Positions 24,327-38,295 of a stretch of DNA of 64,000 nucleotides are shown one piece after another. The notes under the pieces were generated by a model that was given only the letters and a program-made list of their open reading frames with translations, was not told where the DNA came from and did not search any database. The stretch is from Phorcus lineatus. Taxonomy: Eukaryota; Mollusca; Gastropoda; Trochida; Trochidae. Positions within the stretch are counted from its first letter, which is position 1. Every line of letters starts with the position of its first letter. A program made the translations under genes and the position numbers. The DNA is taken from assembly GCA_921293015.1 (NCBI GenBank), contig OV121091.1, forward strand, positions 37,432,839 through 37,496,838, given 5' to 3'.

Positions 24327-27300
24327 AAACTATGCATTTTTCACGACTTAACTAATCATTAAAAGATTCTTGACTTAATTTGTTCATATAAACGTAAAAT
24401 AAACGTGCGTATTTGTTCCATATGAATAATGACTGATTAATTAATTTAGAAAGCAAGACAAAAAATAAAGTCTGAAAAGTTAGATATTATTTAACTACTG
24501 AATTAAGAGAAATGAAATGGACAGGATAAAATATATATCACTTACTGTCACGTTTTCCTGTATTTCAAATGAACTGATGTGATATACGATAACGGACGAA
24601 CCCATTTGGATATTAAACGCTCTCACATAGAATAACAAAGTCATACATCATGAGGCTTTTTAAACAGATATATTTCACAAATAAAAACAAGTATGAAACA
24701 TGTTTCTCGCGTCCCCTTCAACATGAGCTTCCATAATGTGAATATATTTGGTCCGCCAATGTAAAAACGTCAAAATTCCATCGTAAAAAACACTATGTTT
24801 TCAATCCCTCAAATGGTCTCAAAAGAATTTTTCAACTCACCATTGCACTCAAAATGACTACCTGGGGTTCATCTACTTTGGATAGAAATAGAAGTCCAGT
24901 TGCACGGCGGGTCATGCTTCAGATTTCAAGCCACAATTTGCGCTTACAGAGAGTCTTTACTTGATGCAATTGCACACCGACTCGAAAAATTTACCTTCGT
25001 TAGCATATATCCTCAAACCATATCGTACTCTGCGCAGGTCTGAGGCATACCAATCTCATTGAAATAGGAAAAAACGCAAAACGCGTAACTCGCGGTATCG
25101 CTGATCTGAATACTGCCCCCGTGTCAAGTGAAATTTGTAGTCCAGCTAAACGACGATGAGGCTATTGTATACATTTGACTATTGCATATTCAAAGTGTAT
25201 CAAGATGCACGTGTAGAATTGTGTGAGTGTTAAGCACTGCTAGAGCAAATTCAGCCATTATTGGTGTGTGCACATGAAGAAACAATTTCAAATGCCTTTC
25301 CCGTGCACAACGGGTGTATTCCTCTTAAAGAAAACGTGACATAGAGCACGAAATTAGCTACCCTAGTACTTATGTCTGTGAGGTAGATATTGTATGTAAA
25401 TAGCGAGGTGTCAAAAAGAAGAGGCACGTCTACCTTTACCAGGAAGAGAGTAATACTGTTATCAACACTGAATGTAAACTTAACCTGAATGCAACACGGA
25501 AGACATGTTGTTGTAGTGAAGTGCTTGTTATATAAACACCGAGATTTAAAGCAACGGACAAATTGCATAACCGTTGGACACTGGTAGCTAATTTTTCTAT
25601 AAGACTGACCTTCATATGCTATGCCATATACCAACATTTGATTTTAAAGTGGTTGGTTACAAAATAACCCCAAACAATCAAGAAAATCCAATAAGGCTAT
25701 ATTTTTAGAAAAATGTTTCCCTCATCTACACATTGAATCAAAATGAAATCATTTCATTAGATTTTCATATTTTCCCTCCTCCTCATTCACCGGTTGTTGG
25801 AAGCATTGCACTAATAAAAGGAGTGCACAAACGTGAAATGTTTACAATTGCTATTCTTCATTTCTGTACTATTAAATTTCCACGTAACGAAAAGCAATTA
25901 TCAAAACGGTAAGTAGTAGAAAACATTTTATTGAAGATGTTGATCTCTTTAAACATTATATATTACGATATTTGCAATAAAATGACACATCAGTTACGAA
26001 TATGCAAATCGCTAGATGATAATGACAGAAGAATTAAATAGTAGCATTTCACATTCAAATCATTCCTGTCGAGAACATTTTCGAATTTTATCTTTGAGAA
26101 TTTACTCTACCCGGCAATATTGGACACGAATAAAGTCGAGAACTTTTTAAACAATGAACATGTCGAGGAGCAAGAACCAAGCTATCTCATCTCATTGTTT
26201 CTGCAAGACATTGTCAACAACAATAACCTGGCAAATGAAGACCCGAACTTGTCTCTGTAATAACGTTGGTGAGACTTAGATTACACGACACCAACAATAG
26301 GTTCCAAATGAGCGTATCTCAGGTAATATGATCATTACAAGGAGCCCTGCTGAGTCCGTCTCTTTTCGCTAATAACAAGCGGATATCTAATTCCTTCGCC
26401 GATATTCTTGTTAGTCTCCCGCAGTTCCCTTTACACTACCTTTAAAGTTTATTGCTGTTATTGCTATCCATATATGCCAGGAGATTTTATTGATTTGTGT
26501 TTTATTTTCGTGTTTTAACTTTCTTTTTTTGTAGACCAAGTAATCAAGCCTAATATCCAATACCCTTATGCGACTTGTATTTATTGAAATGATCTTTAGG
26601 GATAATTTCAGTCTTTTTAAAAATGAATCTGAAAGTGATATTTTGATGTCTGTAACCAAAGGTGCATTCAAGTGGTGTAAAACGCATGATACCGACAAGA
26701 AAATGTGAAGACAAAGAATACCGAGATCAGGTTATAGCCTGAAACTAAAATATTTTACTCTTACTTGCTCAATTTGACACATAGAGATCATACAGCTGCA
26801 TACCGAAAGTTTGTTCACTTACAACTGAATCGTAGTCCAAATAGCATGTAATTTGGGTTTCATTTAAAAGTCAATAGAATAACTTCAGCAAGACTGACAA
26901 TGGATCACCGACTGTCAATGTGTGAAATAGCCATTCTTGAACTTATTTTGGCATTGTCTGGACACTCATGCAAAAATTCGAATTTTGGCATATTGATATA
27001 GACAAAAAGGGTCACATTTTCGAAATTTCGATTTTGTTAAATGTCAAATAAAATGCCCCATATCGACTCTCTGAGATTAAAAGCAACATAATCACATTGA
27101 CTTTGTGCTAAGGAACAAACGTGACATATTTTTTAAGAAGTTGATAACTTATAAAGGATTTTATGGAGAAAAATAAAAATTAGTGTTTTCGGAATTTTGA
27201 CCCCTGGTCACTTCAATGACCTGCCAAAACTGTTACGGGTAATTGTTGGGTACGATAAACCTTTGCCTTAAAGAAGAATGGATATGCATACCTCAAAGGC

Positions 27301-29510
27301 AACTCAAATTACATGATATTTGCACTAGTATATTCAGGTATGTGAACAAACTTTTGGAATGCAGCTGTATAAATGTCTTCTTCCTTCAAGTCTATGTATA
27401 TAAACTTGATTTAATAAAACGTTCAAACATCCGGAAAATTTAAACTTTTATCTATGAAAGGTAATTTTCTATTTTCATACTAAATCATTTTTATTACGTG
27501 TCGATTATAATGTGCAACTGTGGACAAGACACTGCTTGAAGAATGCGTATACTATGATAATATTATGACATCATTACTTTATTTATGCTATGCCTATTTG
27601 ACGACGTAAAAGAAAAACTTGTAGTGGACGATGACTAGGTTTTATTTATAATGTACTATAAAAGTAGCTTATTGTCACGAGAAAGATCTCCTGAAGATCG
27701 AGGTTTGATTGATGAAGTAGTGTTTCACTCGAGCCAATAAGCAACTCTGTCGTCATGAGCTGAGTCAGCCTCAGTGTAATTTTGTTGTAATTTAGCCTTT
27801 AAAATAAATCTAACATCTCATCAACAACATTATATAAATAATCCCCAAAATCTAGTTATCCATGCCTCCCTTTCAAACCTAATCTGTTGTGAGATTTGTT
27901 CAGAATGGTTGGCCTGGCTCGAGGCCGAGAGAAAGTTGTATGATTATTTATCAGCCCCAATCTTCTGTGGAGTCATGAACATTTACTGTTAACCTGATAG
28001 GGTACATACACATTGTAGGTTGATCATGTGGACGCGATAGCTTCTGGAACGCCAATTTGAGGATGGGACCATTCACTGGATGACAATACGGACCCATCCT
28101 GCACAAAGACAGCTCAAGAACACCACTGGAGCGACAAGCCCGGGACAAGAGATTAGGGATTAATGGTCCATAGTAGTCCTCTTGAGTGGAAGTGTTTAGA
28201 TAGGGCAGTTAGTAATGTTGTTTCCATCGGTATGCATCTATCTGTTAAAACACTTTTTATGTGCTGATTTCCTGTCAAACTTTGCTAGTGACGTTATTCT
28301 TGCTATGAACTATGCTTTTTAACATGCTAGTCGTTAGGTATTGTGTATTCAAATTGCAAGAAATGTAGTTATGTAGTATATGTAAGTGCTCGGTATCATT
28401 GATAAAGACCAAATGCTAAACTTGGTTTCTGTTTCTGGAAATGACACAAAAGGGAAAATAAACGAACTATAAAACTTCCTAGTCACTTCTATCGAGTGAT
28501 GCCAAATACTACCATTTCTTTTAAGTTAAGACGAAGGAGAGTCCCACTAGACGTATCTTCAAGTTCCAATAAAGATGAACCCTGAAATAAAATTTCAGGT
28601 TAGCCTGCCACTATTTTCCAACTCGTATACCGACGTTAGTGACTTCATGAAACAATTGTTTGTCACTTTATTCCAGACTTACTTGGTCTTAAATCATAAG
28701 GATGTCACCTTTACATTGAACGATATCATTAAAATTCATAAATAACATTCGATCTCATTTATGAAGTACATATGTATATTCGTTGTGTTTAAAGGATTGG
28801 CACAAACCTGTTCGTGAAATTAACTTTTATATGTCTTTTCATATGTGCATACGTGCATGATTTAAGTTTGCTCTTCAACCACTTTTTTTGCACGAGTGCT
28901 CCTAATGTCGTAATATATATATATATTAGATTTGAACAATTGAACATGATTCAACTGGAGCTGGTCGTCAAAAGAGAAGAAGATTGTGCTCGAAAACACA
29001 CTTCTTTTGAAATTAAATCGGTATCAGAGAAATTGTCATTCGACACTATGCCATAAGACTTTTAACAAAAGTCCAAAGTCGAAACAAGATTCAAGGTGGT
29101 CCATTCTAGAAGAGAAAAACATAGGTACATTTATAGACTCCTTCGTTCTCTTTCGCTCGTTCACATTCTTTCATTTAAGATACTTAATACGATAAAACTT
29201 ATTCTCTTACAGTTTCACACTGTTGGTTATATGCTTGTGCTAAGGTATACGATAAAAAGGTGTGTAAAGTTTATGTAATAGTGCAAATGTCTGAACGACT
29301 AAAGTATTCATTATCTTCAACAATAGTTGGTTACTCTCGGTTAATTTTTCTGAAGATCTAATGTATGAGTCAGTGGAGCATGTAAAATGAAAACTTTGTA
29401 GCATTTTACAATGATGGATGTCAGGGTTCGTCTGATGGGAGATAGATGGGACATTGCTGACAGAGACGCTTTTGTCGAGTTGTTGGTGTAAACTGAGGAC
29501 AGGAGGGTTG
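24327..29510. other. Unassigned AT-rich sequence
   Basis: About 5.2 kb with no recognised exon or repeat family. A 128-codon open stretch on the minus strand (25251-25637) has no family resemblance. An (AT)n run lies near 28912-28926. Confidence 0.35.
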
Positions 29511-29606
29511 GGGCGAACGGGGGTATTAAAGCAGAGGGGGCGGGGGGAGAGGGGGGTGGAGGGAGAGGGGTAGACTAAAGAAGGAAAGGGGGAGACTAAA
29601 GGAGGA
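29511..29606. repeat. Purine-rich, G-run tract
   Basis: The plus strand contains many closely spaced G-runs (GGGGG, GGGGCGGGGGG, GGGGGG, GGGG, GGGGG) within about 95 bp that is otherwise almost all purine. This has strong G-quadruplex or triplex potential and stands out from the AT-rich flanks. No gene is attached to it. Confidence 0.75.
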
Positions 29607-30463
29607 GCGGAATCATGATTGAAGAGAAGCTCTGGACCGAAAAGATGACTCAAAGATGATACAAGTGTTAGGCTACGATTGATGACAATTTGTTAAATGT
29701 GACCATTAAAACTAAGATTTTAGTTCTTGATTATCAGACTAGTTACACTACCACTAGATTATTATCAAAACGTTCGAACAACAGAACTCAGCAGATCGGA
29801 TGCATTATGGTAATCGCCGGGTCGTTCGAATTGTAGATTGTTACGATTTCATAAGTTTATACTTGGTAAAATCTTAAATCTATCTTACGATGTTTTGTCA
29901 CTTTTCATAAAGCTCCAATCAAATTCTGATGCATTTGGAATCAAGAGTTGCAAGACGTCTGCTCTCTGCGCACGACTCAAAATGCCCTGGAATCACGATC
30001 CATACATGTTCGATTGGTCTACGTGGAAAGTAGCCTGGTTTACGCCGTTGGAAACCATGCTATGAAAACCTTCCGTGTTTAAAAAGAATTTAAAAGATAA
30101 ACTTTTTAAAGTTTGACAAATCATGAAGATTAACAGGAAAATAAATCTAGATTTATATACGTTTTCTTTTCCTGTGAGAGGCACACGATTCACCAGACGG
30201 GGAAAGGCGAAGTTTTAAACCTAATACAAGTTACACTCTCACTATAAAATTTGTTACGCAGATTTTCAGCTTGTTCGGCCTTTACTTGAGACCAAAGGTT
30301 AGCTATCTGTGGAAGAGCCGCACATTGTCAAACAGAGAGGGGCATTCATCTATGTCGTGAGAAAGCGGGGCTGGTCCTGGATGGATGAATTTGCTTCAAG
30401 TGCATCACAGCGTGCTCTCCCCTTACCGTGCATCTCATTTCCCAACCGCCAGTGGGCGCTGTG
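29607..30463. other. Unassigned sequence, GC rising at right
   Basis: No exon recognised. From about 30290 to 30540 the sequence is clearly more GC-rich than its surroundings and includes the DR3 site listed next. Confidence 0.35.
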
Positions 30464-30478
30464 AGGTCAGCGAGGTCA
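30464..30478 (+). promoter_or_regulatory. DR3 nuclear-receptor site
   Basis: Two perfect AGGTCA half-sites in direct orientation separated by three bases (AGGTCA GCG AGGTCA). In animals this spacing is bound by RXR heterodimers with VDR-like (NR1I/NR1H) partners. It lies in a local GC-rich patch. Its target gene is not identifiable within the window. Confidence 0.4.
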
Positions 30479-31599
30479 CGTCCAACCGAGGCGTTGTGCA
30501 GCCAAGTGTACAACTCATCTCAAACAGAGCATCTTCTCCACTTAAATAAGAGCTCTTGAGATGAGAAATACTTACTCCTGCATAACCTTTGCCAAGTAAT
30601 TATACCCCTCGCTGTTTAAATATGTAATGATGGCAATTACAATGAAGATATTAATTGAAATAAATGGTATTATGATAATAGCCTGACTGTAATTATGTAC
30701 CGGCAAATCTGACATACAGATTTATGGTTCTAGAAAAGACTACCTGTGTCTTTGATTGGGAGTTTTCAAAGTTATTTCTACAAGTAGCAATCTATACAAG
30801 ATATCTCTTATTGACAGTGGGGGATTACAACTAATGAGGGTCCAAGTTAATGGCACCTGAATGAGAGGCAACTGTGTAGACGGTCTCGTGTTCTGTACAC
30901 AAGACTGGGGGTTGCGTGTGGGACTGACATCAGACTGTTGGCGTGTCCACATTACTTACTTCTCGTTAAGTACTTACATATCAGATTCATCCCATTTACT
31001 TTTATTCGTCTTGTTCTTCTCGAAGACATGTTATTGCTTGTCCAATACTTTTTTATTGACAGTGATTGAGGAATTGCTCATTTGCCCTCATAAAATTTAA
31101 ATTGAATCATTTAACCGAGAAACTAATTTATATTAATCATGTAAGTTATTTGTGTTATGCCTTATTAGAGAGAAATGAAAATTGCTGCCTTTTATGCAAA
31201 TTTAATACTAAATTATGTGTAATTATATCAATACTTTATTCTGTATGTAAATCATCGGGCTTATACAAATATGTCCTACATATTAGTTACATGGATGTTA
31301 GAATATCATCTTGCCATGAGTTAGCTCCATTGGTCTAATAAGGATACATGTAACTACATAAAGACTGTTTCGGAGCTGCCAAATGAGATGGGTTCATCTG
31401 TCATCTCTATTAAATCTGATAAGAAATCACAATTTAGAAACAAAAATATTACCGCATGTTTATCATACAACTAAAACAATTCACATTCCAAAATGGCGGC
31501 AGATCATACTATCTAGCTTATCTGAGACTTCCTGTTTACTGGTCACAGTTCTAAGTCGATCACTATACATATTCGTTCTACTTTAATCCATGTTTTCAT
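30479..31599. other. Unassigned sequence
   Basis: No exon recognised. Short open frames at 30861-31586 show only AT-driven composition. Confidence 0.35.
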
Positions 31600-31800
31600 T
31601 ATGAAACGTTTTTTGATATTGCACAATGTCGGCAACAGTCATGTATTCTATCACTTATGTCAAACAGAAACTGAAACAATTTTACACGTTTCATTTTTCG
31701 CTCTCTCGGAAACAGATTGGTAAACAAATAAACAGATTAATTCTCCAAATCTTTGCCATAGTTCCTCGATTCGTGGAATGCCTTTTTGAGACGATTTGAA
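31600..31800 (+). pseudogene. Possible reverse-transcriptase tail fragment
   Basis: A plus-strand frame reads KRFLILHNV, then HLCQTETETILHVSFFALSE before a TAA near 31720. It resembles the zinc-binding C-terminal segment found after many non-LTR reverse transcriptases (a Cys motif followed by E-T-I-x-H). Only a short stretch is recognisable, upstream coding has decayed, and the second cysteine pair is incomplete. Chance resemblance is possible. Confidence 0.35.
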
Positions 31801-32344
31801 ATGGATCATTGGTCCACAATAACAATTTTAAAGGTTAACTTATCATTATGGCAGGTGTATTAATAACGCTAACTCCTGCATATCGCCATGGTGACAAAGT
31901 ATTTAAATATTCTGTCACGTATGAATGACCCACCCCAGGATATCGAGGACAGAGGTCAAGTTTAGGGGCACCTGCTACTGATAAATGTAAACAATTTAGG
32001 TCAAGTCCAGCGTATGGTCAGTTAGCCATGGAAGAGTGATTTCGCCTGAAATAAATAATAGATATATGATCTAAATACATTCATCCAACAGTTCTGGAAC
32101 GCTTTTAATTTTGGCATGATACATTTAAATGTGAAAGTCGTTTTTCATATGCGTTCACACTGTCCAAAGCAATTCTTTCATTTCCTAACACATAATTGTT
32201 AAACACATATGCTGTTGTTAGATAAAATCATCTTACATTCTACATAAATGAATAACTATTGAACGTACGCCACAATGTTCTCAGATTCATAGATAAACTA
32301 ACTGATAAATGTTCATGGTGGTGGCGTCTTTTACTCTTTCGTTC
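31801..32344. other. Unassigned sequence
   Basis: Nothing recognised before the LINE tail at 32345. Confidence 0.35.
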
Positions 32345-32660
32345 TATATAGATAGATATTCTTTATTTCTTCCAGTGAATGAAGATACAATGTGATATGG
32401 TATATTTACACGAGGTACAGATTAATAAAGATAGTTACAAACAATTTGCAAAATATAGTTTCCAGTGCTTAACAGTTGCACATACATTTTTCATACAGTA
32501 AAGACATATATCATGGTCCAGGGATAAACAATAATCTGTTGGCGATCCACCAAGTAAAAAACACAAAGTAAGTTCTTCATCATTACTCCAAAGGCTGGAA
32601 AAAGTATTCACATCTAACACATCTAACATTAGCAGTAGTTCAGGACACATGGCCCATGGT
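32345..32660 (-). mobile_element. LINE 3' fragment, minus strand
   Basis: On the minus strand the frame from 32650 to the TAA at 32435 encodes a segment (ELTLCFLLGGSPTDY, then CLYC) typical of the extreme C-terminus of invertebrate non-LTR reverse transcriptases. A short 3' UTR follows, with AATAAAG at about 32360 and an ATCTATCTATATAG tail at about 32345, a usual LINE ending. Everything upstream of the last ~70 codons is missing, so this is a heavily 5'-truncated copy. The tail differs from the LINE at 7.5-8.5 kb, so it belongs to another family. Confidence 0.7.
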
Positions 32661-35600
32661 ACAGTTGTAATATAAAAAGTATAATTGTTGTCACATGACC
32701 GTTGTCACAATGCTCTCAGTTTGAATAGTTTACAAAGGTAAATGGAGGTTAATCATATTACATTTACATCCTCCGTATTAAATATTTTGTGCAATGTGGC
32801 TGTACTGACTACTTAAAAGATCTACGTTTAGGTAAAACACTTTTCATGTTAACATATGTATTTGATTTATCAGCATTAAAGGTAAAAGAAAACAATGATA
32901 CAAACAAAAACTTAACTCTCTTTACGCAATTGTTATAAATCGAAGCACTGTTTCAGGCATCCAATAATGTTTACGTCTATGTAAGAGATTGGTATATTTT
33001 TACAGTTCCAATTGACACCCAGGTGCTAATGGTATTTTCTTACACTGGTGTGCCAAATGAAATATTAAGATAGTACACATTCTACAACGTCTTGCTTCAG
33101 CTGACATGTACATTTACCGCACGGTGTCGTTGACCGGGGTTGCCAATCAGACTGTGATATCAGTGCTATTCTATTGTACATGTATGGTTGTACATGAGGC
33201 AGTGTTTGCGAAGAACCAGAGAGAAATAAGAGTTTTGGATATGAATAAAGCGTTTCTCAGTGGGTTGTTGAAGGCACTTATGTAAAACTTTATAAAGCAT
33301 GTAATTTTCTTTCGAGAAGTACTGTTGCAGAAAATGGTTATTATAATGCTGATATCGTCACAGTATAGGGAAAATATTAAGGTATAAAGCCTCGCAATCG
33401 AAAACATGTAAATGACTCGAGTCAATTTGAAAATTAGGAAATTTATCTAAAGCAGGTATGAAATTTGATTTGATGATGTTTGAACGTTATTAAACTAGTA
33501 ATCAAGTATATTGCGAGTGTGATTTCGGCACTTACCTAAAATTGTTGTACGATATTCATTGAAATCAATTATCGGCATGTACTTGACATCTTTAGATTAA
33601 TATATGGGATGCTTTGAATGACTATAATCATATATGGTAATTTGACACGTATGAAAGCCAAAAGCAAAAAGGTCCAAAGTAAATTTTAAAAAGTTTCTCT
33701 TTCTGCAATAGAGGAAAATTGTACCGAAAAGTCAGATAGAAAATTCAAAAATATAACCACAAATAGACAAAACCATAAATAAAAAAGCGAAGCCATAGCA
33801 CACAAAAATACAAAGACGGAAGACGTTGAATAAACTGTGTAATGAAGAAGGACCAGAGTTTTATAGTGTACAAGTTGTCAATGTACATGTATTTTGCCCT
33901 TCACCTTTAGTCAGAATATCAATAACAACCCGGATGTCTATCTCAAAACAAACATAAATATTCCAAAGATAAAATAATTGTCTAGAAATAATCGATAGAG
34001 CGTTAGTATTACATTTGCCCTGTTCTGTACACCATTAGCGCGATCGCCAGTCCGAAGTTTATAAGCTAATCGTGTGTTTACATACATGGCCATCTGATTT
34101 TACCCTTGGGGTCTATGTTGTTTGTTCCCAGTTCAACGTTTCGTCCACAACACTACAGAAATCTAACAATGCCATATGATGAAGTCCTTAGTGTAATTAA
34201 CCAGATAGTATGACTGCACGCCAGTCTTCCTTATCACGCAAGGACGAGACTGTTCGATTTCTGGATTTAGCCGAATAACAATTGGCAGCATAATGAGGAT
34301 AATATTGGTTTGCAAAATCATAATGCCAGTTATAAGTAATAAGAAGAATAAATCAAGAAGGTGAGCACCATGGTATAAACCATTTCCTTATGTATTAGAT
34401 TACTGAAAGAACCTATACACGTATTAAGAACAGGCTTTGTAAAGAATCTAAACTTCTCAATATGTATAAACATTAAACTTGGAGCACTGAGTGTTATATC
34501 TTTTTACCAACATTTTTAATACTTGATATAATATATGACCTACTTTTCAACGAACGAAACATTTATTCTATACATGAAGCGATAACAAGCATTCTGAGTA
34601 CTCAATAACTTGACCAAACCTTTACGAAAATGTCAGCGGCCTATATCTCCACGCAAGCCAATATCATTTAAATACACTAGCGCACTACTATATTTCGTAA
34701 ATACAATCAATATACAGAAAATGCATATATCTCGATATAACTTAAATTCAGCACTCAGGTTATCTACAACACAACTTATTTGGCAAATTTGCAAATATTC
34801 CTGTCAAAACAATTATTTAAAAAAACTCATGTTGCTATGGTGCCTTTCAGTCCATGAGGCATATCGATGCACGACACCGGAGGAGGTGAAGACAGTGATA
34901 CGACTTTATCTGAGAGACTTTAGCTTAATTTATAGCCTATTGTCTCATCTTTCCTCGTTTCCAGCTCCTTCAAGCTGCCTGGCTTTATCACCGGCATCGA
35001 ACCCTATCTAACGTTCAAAGGTGCCTCGGTATTGTGTTGGAATCCTGGGGTATACGACAAGTGTGATATACAGAGGAGATGCCTGACTGTGTGATGTACA
35101 AGATATACGCAGATGATAGGTGTAGATTTTGGAATGCCGATAACATCGAGGAAATTGATGCTACATGTTCCCAATGATCAAATGTCCAAATGTTGTTAAA
35201 GATGTTTTTGCTGGAAATAACAATGCACAGAACATAATCGATGTTTTAATCTAGGTGTTAATCAATTTGATATGATATTAATTTGTAAACATCAAGTTAT
35301 GTAAACTGAGCTTATAGAATCTAATTATTGAGTTAAAGTTATGGGGTAGTATTGGTATGGATTTTTATAGGTAGATTGACGATAGGCTCAACCCATCGAA
35401 TCACGTGAACAATATTTTTCAATTATACGTAATGCAAAGGAAAGTTTTAATATTAGTATAGTATGCTTTATATTTTATTGAAAAAGATCTTTCAGAATAA
35501 TAATTGTCGATTAGTTTGAGTCACATGTTTACCAGTTTGCATGTAACTCGACAAGTATGTATATTGAAATATTACGTATTACAAAAATATCTTTGCAAGA

Positions 35601-36060
35601 TTAGAAAATTCTTTTAATTCAGTGTCATCGGTTCACCAATTCCCAGTGAATAGCGTTCCAGTGTGTGGATGTAGGTACAAGATGATGTCAGTGAAAACCA
35701 TTCAAGAAACCTGTACAGCGTGACGTGGTGTGTCTGACGACTATGAATAATACCGGTCCCATTACGTTTAGCTTTTAAGTCTTCAAAAAGTTGGAAAAAA
35801 ATTATTGAGTGTCTTTTTAGTAAGTTTTGATTCAGTCTCTGACATGCATTCCGATCAAGTTCAAAATGTTTTAAAATATTTTGGATAGCATACTTTTTTT
35901 ATCACATTTTTTAAAAAGTTAATTCTCGTAAACTTACTCCAACATTTTAAATGAAATATCTAGAAAGTTTCTACTTAAAAATGATTAGTAATACTAATTA
36001 CTTCGTTTATTATTAATCCATAACTTATATTCTTATACCATAAACTACCAAGTGATTGGG
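32661..36060. other. Unassigned AT-rich sequence
   Basis: No exon or repeat family recognised over about 3.4 kb; the 133-codon open stretch at 34610-35011 shows no family features. Confidence 0.35.
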
Positions 36061-36540
36061 GGTATTTAGCGCCAAGCCTGTCCGTCTGTCTGTATTAACT
36101 GCAATGCCGTCGAAGATGAAATCCACGTTCTACTGCATTGTCCGCACTGCGACAATATAAGAAAACCCCTGATAGAAATTTTTTTATCAATTCTGTGATA
36201 CTTTTAACTTTTTAAATGATGAAAGGATTTTTTTTTATCTTGTCAGACCCTGATAAGTGCCAAAGTCTGCAAGCTTTTACTTGAACATAGAAGAAACCTT
36301 TTATACCGATGATTACGTTTCTGTATATTTAAGATACTTCTTTAATTTTCTCATCTGTTTTATAATTTAAATTTTTAATGCATTTTACTGTGTCCATATA
36401 GTCTCTCATAACCCTCAAAGGGTGGCTTATAAATGTCCTTTTTTGTATTTTACTATGTAAATATGCACGAGGTGAGACCCGAATAAAACATATGTCTGTC
36501 TGTCTGTCCATCTATCCGTTTGTCTGTCCAATTGTCCAAT
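36061..36540 (+). mobile_element. LINE 3' fragment with (TCTG)n tail
   Basis: The plus-strand frame from 36061 encodes a reverse-transcriptase C-terminal zinc motif, CINCNAVEDEIHVLLHC, starting at 36091. It continues past several stops with further LINE-like residues (AKVCKLLLEHRRNLLY, near 36260-36305). The 3' end has GCACGAGGTGAGACCCGAATAAA at 36467-36486 and a TCTGTCTGTCTGTCC tail, the standard form for this kind of LINE. It is severely 5'-truncated with multiple in-frame stops, and is a third LINE family by its tail. Confidence 0.75.
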
Positions 36541-38295
36541 CATTGTACATCAAAGTAAAACAATTTTCAGACACTCTTGATATTGTTAGTATTCATTCAT
36601 TCGACTACCTCTTCATACGCTTTGAACGCGAAATGTATCAACTTTAACGTGATTGACATTTCTGTAACTGTTTTCCCTAGGCAATATATGTATATAATGT
36701 ATATATAAAATGATCAAATTATGCATTTTGGATACATTCATTATTAACATTATATGCATTCAGAGACATCTGATATTCAAAGAATCCATTCATTCGGAGA
36801 TTTAGTTAGGCTTTGTGAAACAATGTGTCATTTATGAGGTATTTATATTCTTATGCAAAATTGTGTCCTGTACATCTACATTTTCAAAGGTTACATTGCT
36901 AAAATGATTCCAAATCTCAGCTACAAATGCAATCATGATGGACCAACTGACGTCTCATGGGATATTTTGGCACTGTCCACGCATAACTCGTAGAGTCTGT
37001 AAAGCAAATAAATTCATAGTATCATTTCTAAAAGGTTCATCGTAAGTGTATTTGTTACAAGAATTCGCAAGTTTGAACTGCCGGTGCACCCCACGCTGAG
37101 AGAGTGAATAATACCTCACAAAGTGAAAATATTTCATAAAAATATGCTATCCTTTATCAATCATCCCATAATGAAAATTCGATTGAGTGTTAATAAGTAG
37201 CATTCCGGTGTAATTGGTCAACATAGATCTATGTAGGTACATAGAGAAGACCGCGTCCACACCTGGCTGGCTTCAGTATGAATTACCGAAGCATGTAGAC
37301 TTATTCTCCGCCGCTCACCGTTCTGGACGGTTATACTTGGGGTCCCTTTTATTATGAATGCAGCCTCATAAAGGCCTTTGACGGGAGATAATGGCAGGGT
37401 TATAAAAACATATACCGGCTCGTTCTCACGGGTTTGGGGTACGTAAAGTGAAATAAGATGGATCAATCAAATATCAACCTTTCACATGATGAATAGCTTT
37501 GATTCAGGGCTTGACCTACTTTAAAAGTAGTTCAAATGAACTTATGATTGGAGAAATCTATTTTCCATATTTGGCACTTTGATTATTTTGCACTGAGTGT
37601 GACTTCAAATTATGATATCTTGCAGTTTTGTTCAAAATATTTACAATGCGTTGTCAAATCTAAGCAGAGAATAATGATAAGGTTTTCATCACACGTCAAT
37701 TGTTACGTACAGGATTTATTTGAATAGTTATCTGACAGAACGCTATGTACATGTATGAGTATTTGCATCTACGTATTGGAAGCTATTTTTGAAAAGCTGT
37801 TTTCATTTCTCTATATGCATGATTGCACATACAGTGTAAGAAAAAAGTTACAGTTGGGTTATTATCAATTGCAACGAGTTTTGAAAGAAGACCCCAAAAA
37901 CCAAATTGTAATGATTTGAGATAAGAAGGAAAATTGTGAAGAAAACGATGGTAGGGATAACGACGCGACGACGACTACGACGAAGATGATGAACGGTTTT
38001 TTTCAAGAAGATTTTTATTATGCATCTTCATATGTACATGCATCGTATGTAAGACAACTGCCACTGCTATAAAGAATGCAAGCGTTGCCATGGTAATCAG
38101 GTAAACATGGATACTCATAATGAGTATTTGGGATATAAAAAAACACTGATATATTTAGAGATTTAGTTTTAAGTCTAGGTGGACAGCAAATTATCAACAT
38201 GAAAAAGGATTGACGTAAGAAAGTATTGAAGTATTGAAAGTATTAAAAACAAAGTTTAAATATCAGTCGTTAAGTGTACGAAATAATCTGACTCA
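36541..38295. other. Unassigned sequence
   Basis: No exon or repeat family recognised. Confidence 0.35.

Noticed and set aside
25251-25637. 128-codon open stretch on the minus strand
   Set aside because: No recognisable motif; cysteine and serine scatter looks random and the surroundings show no gene structure.
29240-29653. 137-codon proline-rich minus-strand frame
   Set aside because: The proline and serine come from translating the G-run tract; no independent support.
34610-35011. 133-codon open stretch on the plus strand
   Set aside because: Composition changes abruptly along its length and no family resemblance is visible.
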